From the NCBI RefSeq assembly GCF_005863185.1, contig NZ_VBVZ01000004.1, forward strand, positions 1 to 36,694: DNA of 36,694 nucleotides. Direction: 5' to 3'. Within the stretch, counting starts at the first letter, position 1. Each line of letters starts with the position of its first letter. Below the pieces are notes generated by a model that worked only from the letters and a program-made list of their open reading frames with translations, was not told the origin of the DNA and did not search any database. The stretch comes from Pseudomonas edaphica. Lineage in GTDB: Bacteria > Pseudomonadota > Gammaproteobacteria > Pseudomonadales > Pseudomonadaceae. Positions 15,472 through 23,255 of this stretch are shown one piece after another. The translations under genes were made by a program, and so were the position numbers.

Positions 15472-17100
15472 ATGCAACGAATAATCAAGCTCTACCACAC
15501 CGTTAAAATGCTGCGATTGAAGCAGGTTGTTTACCGTCTTTACTATCGCTTCGCTAAAGTTCGGCCTTTTTCGGCGCAAGGCTTTACCCGGCGCCCCGGA
15601 ATTAACCTGGCGAAGGCTCCCCATTGGTGTGCCTCGCGCTTCGGTGCCGACGAACAGTTTGAATTCATGGGCCTGACGGCGCCGATTGATTGGCACGATC
15701 AGACACGCCCGAAAATTTGGCAATACAACCTGCATTATCTGGATCATCTGGCCTCTTCAGGCGAAGACCGAAGAGACTTCGACACGCGCCTGGTCAACAG
15801 TTGGATCACAAACAACGCCCCCTTTCATGGATGCGGCTGGGAACCCTACACGCTCTCTTTACGCATCGTAAATCTGATCAAGTGGCTGCAACAACAACCG
15901 ACCCTGGAACCGCACTGGCTGGACAGCCTGGCTACACAGGCCCACGCGCTGTCCGAACAGATCGAATATCACATTCTCGCTAACCATTTGTTCGTGAATG
16001 GCAAGGCACTGGTGTTTGCCGGGAGCTTTCTGAACGGCGATCGGGCAGACAGCTGGCTGTCCAAGGGTTTGAAGATCCTTGATGAGGAAATCAAGGAGCA
16101 GTTTCTGGCGGACGGTGCGCACTTCGAACTTTCACCCATGTACCACGCGTCTCTTCTTTGGGACATCTGCGACCTGCTGAACCTGGCCACTCACTCCGAG
16201 CTGCCGGAACTTAACATTCGCAAAAACCAATGGAAGCACCAGATTGAGCAAGGCCTGGTCTGGTTACGCAGCCTCCAGCACCCGGATGGTGGCATTGCGT
16301 TCTTTAATGACTCGGCATTCGGCATTGCACCCACACTGCTCGATATAGAGGCGTACGCGTTTGAATTGGGATGCCGTGCGCCCAATGACATGCCCACCGC
16401 TACGATTGCAGCTGTACACCAGGCTGAAAGTGGCTACGTGGCGATCAATTTTGGCGATCAGTGCAAAGCATTGTTGAACCTTGCGCAGGTTGCGCCTGAT
16501 TACCAGCCAGGTCATACCCATGCGGACACCCTGAGCTTCGAACTCAGCCTGTTTGGACAGCGCGTGTTCGTCAACTCTGGAACGTCTCAATACGGCGAAG
16601 ACGCGGAACGTCAACGGCAACGCAGCACGGCAGCGCACAACACAATAGAAGTGAACGGTGAAAACTCATCTGAAGTCTGGGCCGGATTCAGGGTCGCACG
16701 ACGCGCACGCACCTGCGTGGGTAAGCTGGAACACACAGTCGACACCGTACGTGTCAGTGGCAGCCATGACGGCTACCTGCGTCTACCGGGGAAAAACCTG
16801 CACGTTCGCGAGTGGGTTGCGATGGCCGGTGAATTACAGGTGATAGATTCCGTCTCCGGCACATTTGATCAAGCTGTATCAAGGCTATTTTTACACCCTG
16901 ATATCCGCACCACTCAACAAGGCAACACGGTAACGATCACCCTGCCCGGCGGTCAGGTCGCTGTCGCGACACTAGAGGGCGCAACCCGGATCAATGTGGT
17001 GTCTTCCACATGGCATCCGGAATTCGGCAAGTCTGTTCCCAATCAGTGCATCGTCGCTGAAATGTCGACAGACAAACTGACCACCCGCATAACCTGGTGA
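15472..17100 (+). CDS. Heparinase II/III-family protein of the polysaccharide cluster
   Basis: A 542-residue protein with an N-terminal helical alpha/alpha-toroid region (about 50-310; YHILANHLFVNGKALVFAG and HFELSPMYHASLLWDICD) and a C-terminal beta-sandwich heparinase II/III domain (about 340-540). The latter has the family signature PGHTHADTLSFEL, FVNSGTSQY, RSTAAHNTIEVNG and FRVARRAR. The toroid and C-terminal His residues that serve catalysis in the lyases appear present. The start MQRIIKLYHTVKMLRLKQVVYRL is basic and lacks a signal peptide, so the protein is probably cytoplasmic and unlikely to degrade exported polymer. I prefer the ATG at 15472 (AGGA upstream) to a GTG at 15448. Such proteins recur beside AsnB-like and GT4 genes; their role is not known to me. 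Confidence 0.82.
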   Translation: MQRIIKLYHTVKMLRLKQVVYRLYYRFAKVRPFSAQGFTRRPGINLAKAPHWCASRFGADEQFEFMGLTAPIDWHDQTRPKIWQYNLHYLDHLASSGEDRRDFDTRLVNSWITNNAPFHGCGWEPYTLSLRIVNLIKWLQQQPTLEPHWLDSLATQAHALSEQIEYHILANHLFVNGKALVFAGSFLNGDRADSWLSKGLKILDEEIKEQFLADGAHFELSPMYHASLLWDICDLLNLATHSELPELNIRKNQWKHQIEQGLVWLRSLQHPDGGIAFFNDSAFGIAPTLLDIEAYAFELGCRAPNDMPTATIAAVHQAESGYVAINFGDQCKALLNLAQVAPDYQPGHTHADTLSFELSLFGQRVFVNSGTSQYGEDAERQRQRSTAAHNTIEVNGENSSEVWAGFRVARRARTCVGKLEHTVDTVRVSGSHDGYLRLPGKNLHVREWVAMAGELQVIDSVSGTFDQAVSRLFLHPDIRTTQQGNTVTITLPGGQVAVATLEGATRINVVSSTWHPEFGKSVPNQCIVAEMSTDKLTTRITW

Positions 17101-17107
17101 GGCTTAC

Positions 17108-18286
17108 GTGAAACTTTTGATTTTGAGCTTTTACTACCAGCCTGATCTGTCAGCCGGTTCATTCCGCACGACAGCACTGGTAGACGCACTTCTGGAGCAA
17201 CTCCCTGCAGACGCCCATATTGAGTTGATCACAACCCTGCCGAATCGCTACAGCTCCTTCAGCAGTCAAGCCCCGGAACTGGAGAAGCACCCGAGGCTCA
17301 CCATCCGCCGAGTGGCCCTGCCTGGCCACAAGAGCGGGATGGTCGATCAAGCAAGAGCGTTTCTGGTGTATGCCAACGCTGCACGCAAGATTGTGCGAAA
17401 CCAAGACTACGATCTTGTCTATGCGACTTCTTCACGCCTGATGACCGCTACGCTGGGAGCGGTGATCGCACGCACAAAACGAACGCCGCTCTACTTGGAT
17501 ATACGCGATATCTTTGTCGACACGATCAAGGATGTGCTGTCCAAAGAAAAAGTCTGGTTGCTTAAACCCTTATTATCGCTGGTTGAACATTTTACCATTC
17601 ACTCGGCGCAAAAGGTCAACCTGGTCTCTGAAGGTTTTCTTCCTTACTTCAAATCACGCTATCCCGACCAACGCTACTCCACCTATACGAATGGCATCGA
17701 TGGCGAATTCCTGGATGCGCAACCCGTCGCTGAAGAAAAGGTGCCCAGCCCGATCCTGGACATTGTCTATGCGGGAAATATCGGTGAAGGCCAGGGGCTG
17801 CACAACATTATCCCCCAACTGGCCAAACAACTTGAAGGGAAGGTGCGATTCCGTGTGATCGGCGACGGAGGCCGGATCGAGCTTTTAAAACAAGCAATTG
17901 TCACTCACGCCTGTACTAACGTTGAACTCTTGAAACCGGTCAAGCGCGAACAATTGATCGAGGCTTATCAGTCGGCGGATGTGCTTTTCCTGCATTTGAA
18001 CGACCACGACGCCTTCCGCAAAGTCTTGCCATCAAAAGTCTTTGAATACGCTGCACTGGGCAAACCGATCTGGGCGGGCATCTCTGGTTACGCAGCCAGT
18101 TTTGTCTCTGAACATATTGAAAACGCTGCCGTGTTTGCGCCGTGTGACGCCGCCGCAGGGATCCAGTCCTTCAAGACTCTCAATATTATGACGCGCCCGC
18201 GCCATGCCTTCGTCGAGCGTTTCGCGCGTGGCCGCATCATGCGCGAAATGGCGAAAGATGTTCTTTCACTCACAGGAACTCCTTGA
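17108..18286 (+). CDS. GT4-family glycosyltransferase (WbuB-like)
   Basis: A 392-residue GT-B glycosyltransferase. The N-terminal acceptor domain starts LLILSFYYQPDLSAGSFRTTALVDAL, as in WbuB/WbjE-type amino-sugar transferases. The C-terminal nucleotide-sugar domain has IVYAGNIGEGQGLHNII near residue 220, VRFRVIGDGGR, and the donor-binding PSKVFEYAALGKPIWAGISGYAA near 305-325. It is a cytoplasmic enzyme acting on the lipid-linked intermediate made by WbpL. It starts at a GTG with GAGG five bases upstream, seven bases after the heparinase-like gene. It is the only recognisable elongating glycosyltransferase in the locus. If the unit is QuiNAc or FucNAc plus ManNAcA, it would transfer ManNAcA or its derivative; that is inference. 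Confidence 0.88.
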   Translation: MKLLILSFYYQPDLSAGSFRTTALVDALLEQLPADAHIELITTLPNRYSSFSSQAPELEKHPRLTIRRVALPGHKSGMVDQARAFLVYANAARKIVRNQDYDLVYATSSRLMTATLGAVIARTKRTPLYLDIRDIFVDTIKDVLSKEKVWLLKPLLSLVEHFTIHSAQKVNLVSEGFLPYFKSRYPDQRYSTYTNGIDGEFLDAQPVAEEKVPSPILDIVYAGNIGEGQGLHNIIPQLAKQLEGKVRFRVIGDGGRIELLKQAIVTHACTNVELLKPVKREQLIEAYQSADVLFLHLNDHDAFRKVLPSKVFEYAALGKPIWAGISGYAASFVSEHIENAAVFAPCDAAAGIQSFKTLNIMTRPRHAFVERFARGRIMREMAKDVLSLTGTP

Positions 18287-18288
18287 TT

Positions 18289-19248
18289 ATGCAAATCCTC
18301 CTGACGGGAGCGAGTGGCTTTGTCGGTAGCGGGTTAATCGCGCCACTGCTTAAACGCCAGCACTCGATTACCGCTGCTGTACGCGAGCTCAAGGCCGATC
18401 TTGATACGCGCGTCAACCAGCGCCTTATCGGCGGGCTATCCGACGATCAGGATTGGCAGCTGTTGCTCGAGAGCCAAGAAACGGTGATCCACCTGGCCGC
18501 CCGGGTCCATGTCATGAGTGACGCATCCACCGATCCACTTGCCGAATACCGGCGGATCAATGTCGAAGGCACCTTAAACCTGGCCCGCCAAGCGGCGGCT
18601 GCCGGGGTTAAGCGCTTTATATTTATCAGCTCGATCAAGGTCAATGGCGAGAGCACGGCGACTGGCGCGCCGTATACGGCTGACGGTCCCACAACCCCTA
18701 CCGACCCTTACGGCATCTCCAAAAAGGAAGCAGAGCAAGGCCTGCGAAAACTGGCTTCTGAAACTGGCATGGAAGTGGTGATCATTCGTCCCGTATTGGT
18801 CTACGGACCCGGCGTTCAAGCGAACTTCCTGAGCATGATGCGCTGGTTGCATAAAGGCCTGCCCTTGCCCTTTGGCGCCGTGAACAATCGACGCAGCCTG
18901 GTTGCCCTGGACAACTTGATTGATTTGATTGTGACGTGCACCGAGCACCCCGCTGCCGCCAATCAAACCTTCCTGGTCAGTGACGGGGAGGACCTCTCGA
19001 CCACAGCGCTTTTGCGTCGAATGGGAACGGCTCTGAACAAGCCCGCACGCTTGCTACCTGTGCCGAGTTGGTTGCTGCAAACCGGCGCCACTGCGCTGGG
19101 TCGCCGGGCACTCGCTCAAAGGCTATGCGGCTCCCTGCAGGTCGATATTGGCAAGACCCGCGAACTGCTGGGCTGGACACCGCCGAGCAGCGTTGACCAG
19201 GCACTGAGTAAAACAGGTAAACACTTTTTGGAACGGCAAACTAAATGA
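18289..19248 (+). CDS. NAD-dependent epimerase/dehydratase, WbpV/WbpK-like 4-ketosugar reductase
   Basis: A 319-residue extended short-chain dehydrogenase. It has the GASGFVG cofactor loop (residues 7-13), the VIHLAARVHVM strand, the catalytic Ser region FISSIKVNGE and the Tyr-Lys pair in DPYGISKKEAE. Proteins of this type next to wbpL in Pseudomonas (WbpV, WbpK, WbjF) reduce the WbpM product UDP-4-keto-6-deoxy-GlcNAc to UDP-QuiNAc or UDP-FucNAc. I chose the ATG at 18289; a TTG at 18283, with AGGA five bases upstream, overlaps the GT4 stop and is an alternative. The stop overlaps wbpL by four bases. Whether QuiNAc or FucNAc is formed cannot be decided from the sequence. Confidence 0.85.
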   Translation: MQILLTGASGFVGSGLIAPLLKRQHSITAAVRELKADLDTRVNQRLIGGLSDDQDWQLLLESQETVIHLAARVHVMSDASTDPLAEYRRINVEGTLNLARQAAAAGVKRFIFISSIKVNGESTATGAPYTADGPTTPTDPYGISKKEAEQGLRKLASETGMEVVIIRPVLVYGPGVQANFLSMMRWLHKGLPLPFGAVNNRRSLVALDNLIDLIVTCTEHPAAANQTFLVSDGEDLSTTALLRRMGTALNKPARLLPVPSWLLQTGATALGRRALAQRLCGSLQVDIGKTRELLGWTPPSSVDQALSKTGKHFLERQTK

Positions 19249-20261
19249 ATATGTGGTGGTTGTTACCGGCTGTGACGATTGTCGCACTCCTTTTAACGGG
19301 GGCCTTGCGTCATTACGCTCTGGCTCGAAGCCTGATCGACATCCCGAATGCGCGCAGCTCGCACGTCGTGCCTACGCCCAGGGGCGGTGGTGTCTCGATC
19401 GTCGTCAGCTTTCTGTTAGCGCTATTGCTGACTGCCAGCCTTGGCCTGATTACATGGCCACTCACGTACGCATTATTCGGCGCCGGGACCGGCATCGCGG
19501 TATTGGGTTTTTTGGACGACCATGGCCATATCAGCGCACGTTGGCGCCTGCTAGGGCACTTTATAGCCGCGGCATGGGCACTGTTCTGGATCGGTGGCCT
19601 GCCGCCGCTGGTGGTGGCGGGATTCGCCGTCGACTTGAGCTGGATCGGCCATATGCTGGCAGCGGTCTACCTGGTATGGCTGCTGAACTTGTATAACTTC
19701 ATGGATGGAATTGATGGAATAGCCAGCGTCGAGGCTATTTGTGTATGCCTTGGCAGTGCGCTGCTCTATTGGCTAACAGGTCATGAGCTGATCGCGTTTA
19801 CACCGTTATTACTGGCGTTTGCAGTGGTTGGCTTCCTGTATTGGAACTTCCCAAAAGCCCGTATCTTCATGGGCGATGCGGGCAGCGGGTTCCTCGGCAT
19901 CACGCTGGGGGTGCTGTCGCTGCAAGCGGCCTGGGTCTCGCCGCAGCTACTGTGGAGCTGGCTGATCCTGCTGGGTGTGTTTATCACTGATGCGACATGG
20001 ACCTTGCTGCGCCGCCTGCTCAGAGGCGACAAAGTCTATGAGGCCCACCGCAGCCACGCCTACCAGTTCGCTTCTCGCCAGTTCGGTAAACACGCACCCG
20101 TTACCCTGGTGGTAGCGGCAATCAACATTGGATGGCTGTTACCTATGGCGCTGCTCGTGGGCAACGGCACGGTGGATGGCTTTCTGGGACTGCTGGTGGC
20201 CTATCTGCCGCTGATAGCGTTGGCGGTAAAGTTCAGGGCTGGAGAGAAAGAACCGAATTGA
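19245..20261 (+). CDS. wbpL: Undecaprenyl-phosphate glycosyl-1-phosphate transferase (WbpL)
   Basis: Starts repeat-unit synthesis by moving a QuiNAc- or FucNAc-1-phosphate to undecaprenyl phosphate at the inner membrane. The 338-residue protein has about ten to eleven helices. The MraY/WecA-family motifs are PTPRGGGVSIVVSF, GFLDDHGHISARWRLLGH (Asp-Asp), LNLYNFMDGIDGIA and FMGDAGSGFLG, with the late HRSHAYQ loop. It starts in an ATGA overlap with the SDR gene and ends the plus-strand operon, facing lapA. As I recall, wbpL lies beside wbpM in P. aeruginosa; here it lies at the other end, next to ihfB-lapA. Confidence 0.92.
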   Translation: MNMWWLLPAVTIVALLLTGALRHYALARSLIDIPNARSSHVVPTPRGGGVSIVVSFLLALLLTASLGLITWPLTYALFGAGTGIAVLGFLDDHGHISARWRLLGHFIAAAWALFWIGGLPPLVVAGFAVDLSWIGHMLAAVYLVWLLNLYNFMDGIDGIASVEAICVCLGSALLYWLTGHELIAFTPLLLAFAVVGFLYWNFPKARIFMGDAGSGFLGITLGVLSLQAAWVSPQLLWSWLILLGVFITDATWTLLRRLLRGDKVYEAHRSHAYQFASRQFGKHAPVTLVVAAINIGWLLPMALLVGNGTVDGFLGLLVAYLPLIALAVKFRAGEKEPN

Positions 20262-20270
20262 ACCAGTGCA

Positions 20271-20294
20271 AAGGGGCGGCGATCGCCTCCCCTT
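20271..20294. terminator. Near-perfect 24-base palindrome between convergent wbpL and lapA
   Basis: Symmetric about GATC with a single mismatched pair (20277 against 20288): AAGGGG and CCCCTT form the outer arms and GGCGATCGCC the core. It lies between two convergent genes and can form a G/C-rich hairpin on either strand. Neither side has a proper T run, so termination efficiency is uncertain. Confidence 0.5.
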
Positions 20295-20321
20295 CCTTCC
20301 ACTCATCAATAGTGGCCAGGA

Positions 20322-20549
20322 TCAAACTCGAGTCTTGCGCCGCGCCCTGGCAACCCAGGCCATCAGTGGGCCAACAAGCATTCCGACCAATAAAGCGAGC
20401 ACTACGAAAACAGAAATTGGTAACTGCGGGGCTGTCCAACTCAGGAACTGCAGAGAAACCGACTGTTGATTTTCCAGCACAAATGCCACGATGCACAGCA
20501 GCAGCACCAACACTACCAGCATTGCAATAACACGCGTCAATCTACTCAT
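20322..20549 (-). CDS. lapA: LapA-domain small inner-membrane protein
   Basis: A 75-residue protein with two hydrophobic helices (about residues 5-27 and 40-62) joined by ENQQSVSLQFLSWTAPQLPIS, the arrangement of the LapA (YciS, formerly DUF1049) family linked to lipopolysaccharide assembly and LpxC control in E. coli. GGGAG lies five bases before the ATG at 20549. It follows ihfB by 19 bases on the same strand and is probably co-transcribed with it. No wzz chain-length gene follows; in P. aeruginosa wzz is next to ihfB. Confidence 0.85.
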   Translation of the reverse strand: MSRLTRVIAMLVVLVLLLCIVAFVLENQQSVSLQFLSWTAPQLPISVFVVLALLVGMLVGPLMAWVARARRKTRV

Positions 20550-20568
20550 GCCCACTCCCTCACGAGTA

Positions 20569-20862
20569 TCAAACCTCGTCTTCATCCTCATTAACTCGAT
20601 CGCGCAATTCCTTGCCCGGCTTGAAGTGAGGCACAAACTTGCCGTCAAGGCTGACGGATTGCCCGGTTTTCGGGTTGCGACCCACTCGCGGTGCACGGTA
20701 GTGCAGGGAGAAACTGCCAAAACCACGGATCTCAATCCGATCCCCGGTAGCCAGGCATTGGGACATCTGTTCAAGCATAGTCTTGATAGCCAGCTCTACA
20801 TCCTTGGATGAAAGCAGCCCTTGATGGGTGACAATTCGTTCGATCAACTCCGACTTCGTCAT
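20569..20862 (-). CDS. ihfB: Integration host factor beta subunit
   Basis: A 97-residue DNA-bending protein that pairs with IhfA. It matches IHF-beta throughout: [55 protein letters not shown] (the DNA-intercalating Pro lies in GRNPKTG) and [20 protein letters not shown] ribosome site lies shortly before the ATG. This gene (himD) is a classical boundary of the Pseudomonas O-antigen locus, and it plays that part here. IHF could also act at the sigma-54 promoter near the window start. Confidence 0.97.
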   Translation of the reverse strand: MTKSELIERIVTHQGLLSSKDVELAIKTMLEQMSQCLATGDRIEIRGFGSFSLHYRAPRVGRNPKTGQSVSLDGKFVPHFKPGKELRDRVNEDEDEV

Positions 20863-20994
20863 ATTTTTCCCTTCTTTTTCAAGCAGCTAGGAAAAGCGCT
20901 TCGAAGGTTTTAGCATGACTTGGTGAATTTGAACAGCCCACCTGCCAACTTATCTGCAGCATAAACGGATACCCGGAACACATGCTTGACCCCC

Positions 20995-21279
20995 TCAATT
21001 ACAGATCACCAACATGGTACGAGTGACAGCGCCGGCAGGGTTCCAGCCGAACAGATAGTCACCCTCCTCGTCCTTGGCATCACTGGATCGGGTGATGACC
21101 TTGTAGCCCTGCATCTTGCACTCCCGGGCAGCGCGCTTCTCACACTTGTCCCAGTTGCTGCCAAGGCCCGAGCAGTCGATCTCAATGCCGCTGACGCCGC
21201 GCTTGGCGTGGGTTTTGGCACTGGTGGCAGTACAGCCTGCCAGCAGCACCACTGCAAATAAAACGATAAGCCTGTTCAT
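20995..21279 (-). CDS. Small putative lipoprotein
   Basis: A 94-residue protein with a lipoprotein signal (MNRLIVLFAVVLLAGC, lipobox LLAGC with Cys16), so it is probably anchored in an envelope membrane. The mature part has five further Cys residues (DCSGLGSNWDKCEKRAARECKMQGYKV and a final ICN), suggesting disulphides. I recognise no function. It lies alone between rpsA and ihfB, after the rpsA terminator; in P. aeruginosa I remember those two genes as adjacent. The signal peptide and Cys pattern argue that it is a real gene. Confidence 0.75.
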   Translation of the reverse strand: MNRLIVLFAVVLLAGCTATSAKTHAKRGVSGIEIDCSGLGSNWDKCEKRAARECKMQGYKVITRSSDAKDEEGDYLFGWNPAGAVTRTMLVICN

Positions 21280-21395
21280 TCAAATCCTTATTGAAACAAC
21301 AACACAGCGGAGCATTTGTTAAGAACTATAGTCAGCTCTGACACTGGGCTGCACGCCTTGGTTCTAACTTGTTGATTCAACGAATTTCAGGCACA

Positions 21396-21423
21396 AAAAA
21401 GGGCGACCGAAGTCGCCCTTTTT
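21396..21423 (-). terminator. rpsA terminator
   Basis: On the minus strand GGGCGAC and GTCGCCC form a stem around a four-base TTCG loop, extended by A-T pairs and followed by TTTTTT. It begins 17 bases after the rpsA stop codon. This is a textbook factor-independent terminator, and the T run on both sides would let it work in both directions. Confidence 0.88.
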
Positions 21424-21440
21424 CTATGGTCTGACAGAAC

Positions 21441-23135
21441 TTAGTTCTGCTTTTCCATTTGTGCACGCAGCAGGTCGCCCAGAGTGGTCGGACCCGAAGC
21501 GATGTCAGAGGTAGCTGGCTTGTCGCGCAGGCTCTGGATTGCTTCTTTCTCTTCGATCTCGTCCTTGGACTTGATGGAGAGTTGGATCACGCGGCTCTTG
21601 CGGTCAACGCTGATGATCTTGGCTTCTACTTCCTGGCCTTCTTTCAGAACGTTGCGCGCGTCTTCAACGCGGTCACGGCTGATTTCGGAGGCTTTCAGAG
21701 TCGCTTCGATATCGTCGGCCAGAACGATGATGGCGCCTTTGGCGTCAACTTCTTTCACAGTGCCTTTAACGATTGCGCCTTTGTCGTTCTCTTGAACGTA
21801 CTCGGAGAACGGATCGCTTTCCAGTTGCTTGATACCCAGGGAGATGCGCTCGCGCTCTGGGTCAACCGACAGGATAACGGTGTCCAGCTCGTCGCCCTTC
21901 TTGAAACGACGAACAGCTTCTTCGCCCACTTCGTTCCAGGAGATGTCGGACAGGTGAACCAGGCCGTCGATGCCGCCGTCCAGACCAATGAAGATACCGA
22001 AATCGGTGATCGACTTGATGGTGCCGGAGATTTTATCGCCCTTGTTGAACTGGCCAGAGAAATCTTCCCATGGGTTAGATTTGCACTGCTTGATGCCCAG
22101 GGAGATACGACGACGCTCTTCGTCGATGTCCAGAACCATAACTTCCACTTCGTCGCCGACTTGTACGACTTTCGAAGGGTGGATGTTCTTGTTGGTCCAG
22201 TCCATTTCGGAAACGTGTACCAGGCCTTCCACGCCTTCTTCCAGCTCTGCGAAGCAGCCGTAGTCGGTCAGGTTGGTAACACGCGCGGTTACGCGAGTGC
22301 TTTCTGGGTAACGAGCTTTGATAGCAACCCATGGATCTTCGCCCAGCTGCTTCAAGCCCAGGGAAACGCGGTTACGCTCACGATCGTACTTCAGAACCTT
22401 GACATCGATCTCGTCGCCAACGTTGACGATTTCGGAAGGATGCTTGATACGCTTCCAAGCCATGTCGGTAATGTGCAGCAGGCCATCGACGCCACCCAGA
22501 TCGACGAATGCGCCGTAATCGGTGAGGTTCTTGACGATACCTTTGACTTGTTGGCCTTCCTGCAGGGATTCCAGCAGAGCTTCACGCTCGGCGGAGTTCT
22601 CTGCTTCCAGGACGCTGCGACGGGAAACGACAACGTTGTTGCGCTTCTGGTCGAGTTTGATGACCTTGAATTCGAGTTCTTTGCCTTCCAGGTGCGTGGT
22701 GTCGCGCACAGGACGAACGTCGACCAAAGAACCTGGCAGGAACGCACGGATGCCGTTAACGTCGACAGTGAAGCCGCCTTTAACCTTACCGTTGATAACG
22801 CCCTTGACCACTTCTTCAGCTGCGAAGGCTGCTTCGAGAACAATCCAGCATTCAGCGCGCTTGGCTTTTTCACGGGACAGCTTGGTTTCACCGAAACCGT
22901 CTTCAACCGAGTCCAGAGCAACGTGAACTTCGTCACCGACATTGATAGTCAGATCGCCAGCATCGTTGTAGAACTGTTCCAGCGGGATCAGAGCTTCAGA
23001 CTTCAGACCAGCGTGAACGGTTACCCAGCGAGCTTGGTAATCGATATCAACGATAACACCGGTGATGATGGAGCCTGCCTGAAGGTTCAGGGTTTTTAGG
23101 CTTTCTTCAAAGAGTTCCGCAAAGCTTTCGCTCAT
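21441..23135 (-). CDS. rpsA: 30S ribosomal protein S1
   Basis: A 564-residue ribosomal protein that binds mRNA during initiation. It consists of six S1 OB-fold repeats; the repeats between about residues 190 and 520 each carry DYGAF/FGIF-type strands followed by GLVH and RISLGIKQ segments, while the first two are the ribosome-binding, more diverged ones. The ATG at 23135 ([12 protein letters not shown]) matches the family; the frame runs on to 23180 without similarity. Only a weak GGA precedes the start, as in E. coli, where S1 controls its own translation. It follows cmk as the last gene of the supraoperon. Confidence 0.97.
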   Translation of the reverse strand: MSESFAELFEESLKTLNLQAGSIITGVIVDIDYQARWVTVHAGLKSEALIPLEQFYNDAGDLTINVGDEVHVALDSVEDGFGETKLSREKAKRAECWIVLEAAFAAEEVVKGVINGKVKGGFTVDVNGIRAFLPGSLVDVRPVRDTTHLEGKELEFKVIKLDQKRNNVVVSRRSVLEAENSAEREALLESLQEGQQVKGIVKNLTDYGAFVDLGGVDGLLHITDMAWKRIKHPSEIVNVGDEIDVKVLKYDRERNRVSLGLKQLGEDPWVAIKARYPESTRVTARVTNLTDYGCFAELEEGVEGLVHVSEMDWTNKNIHPSKVVQVGDEVEVMVLDIDEERRRISLGIKQCKSNPWEDFSGQFNKGDKISGTIKSITDFGIFIGLDGGIDGLVHLSDISWNEVGEEAVRRFKKGDELDTVILSVDPERERISLGIKQLESDPFSEYVQENDKGAIVKGTVKEVDAKGAIIVLADDIEATLKASEISRDRVEDARNVLKEGQEVEAKIISVDRKSRVIQLSIKSKDEIEEKEAIQSLRDKPATSDIASGPTTLGDLLRAQMEKQN

Positions 23136-23153
23136 TTTAATTCCTGTTGATAA

Positions 23154-23194
23154 GGGCGAAGAATACGCCCATCTCCACACCCCAGACGGTGTGG
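23154..23194 (-). promoter_or_regulatory. rpsA leader hairpins, possible S1 autoregulation element
   Basis: Two stems lie between 19 and 60 bases upstream of the rpsA ATG. CCACACC and GGTGTGG (23175-23194) form a perfect seven-base stem with a six-base loop. GGGCG and CGCCC (23154-23170) form a five-base stem. Gammaproteobacterial rpsA leaders fold into hairpins that S1 binds to repress itself, so these are candidates; the match is structural, not by sequence. Confidence 0.4.
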
Positions 23195-23205
23195 GTCAGT
23201 TTCAG

Positions 23206-23254
23206 TTAAAAGAAGCCACCGCAGGACTATGACTGGTCCCCTGCGGCCTTCTTG
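23206..23254 (-). terminator. Terminator hairpin after cmk
   Basis: On the minus strand GAAGGCCGCAGG and CCTGCGGTGGCTTC pair with a small bulge around a 14-base loop, and TTTT follows. The stem begins just after the cmk stop codon. It would reduce read-through into rpsA, so rpsA may have its own promoter in the short gap or depend on partial read-through. Confidence 0.55.
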
Positions 23255-23255
23255 A

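Noticed and set aside
20881-20935. Sigma-70 promoter for ihfB around TAAAAC
   Set aside because: An extended -10 (TGCTAAAAC on the minus strand) is possible, but the only -35-like hexamers give poor matches or a 15-base spacing.
21459-23099. Open frame of 546 codons antisense to rpsA
   Set aside because: Its Phe/Val/Asp-rich sequence is the mirror of S1 repeats, with no ribosome site or domain.
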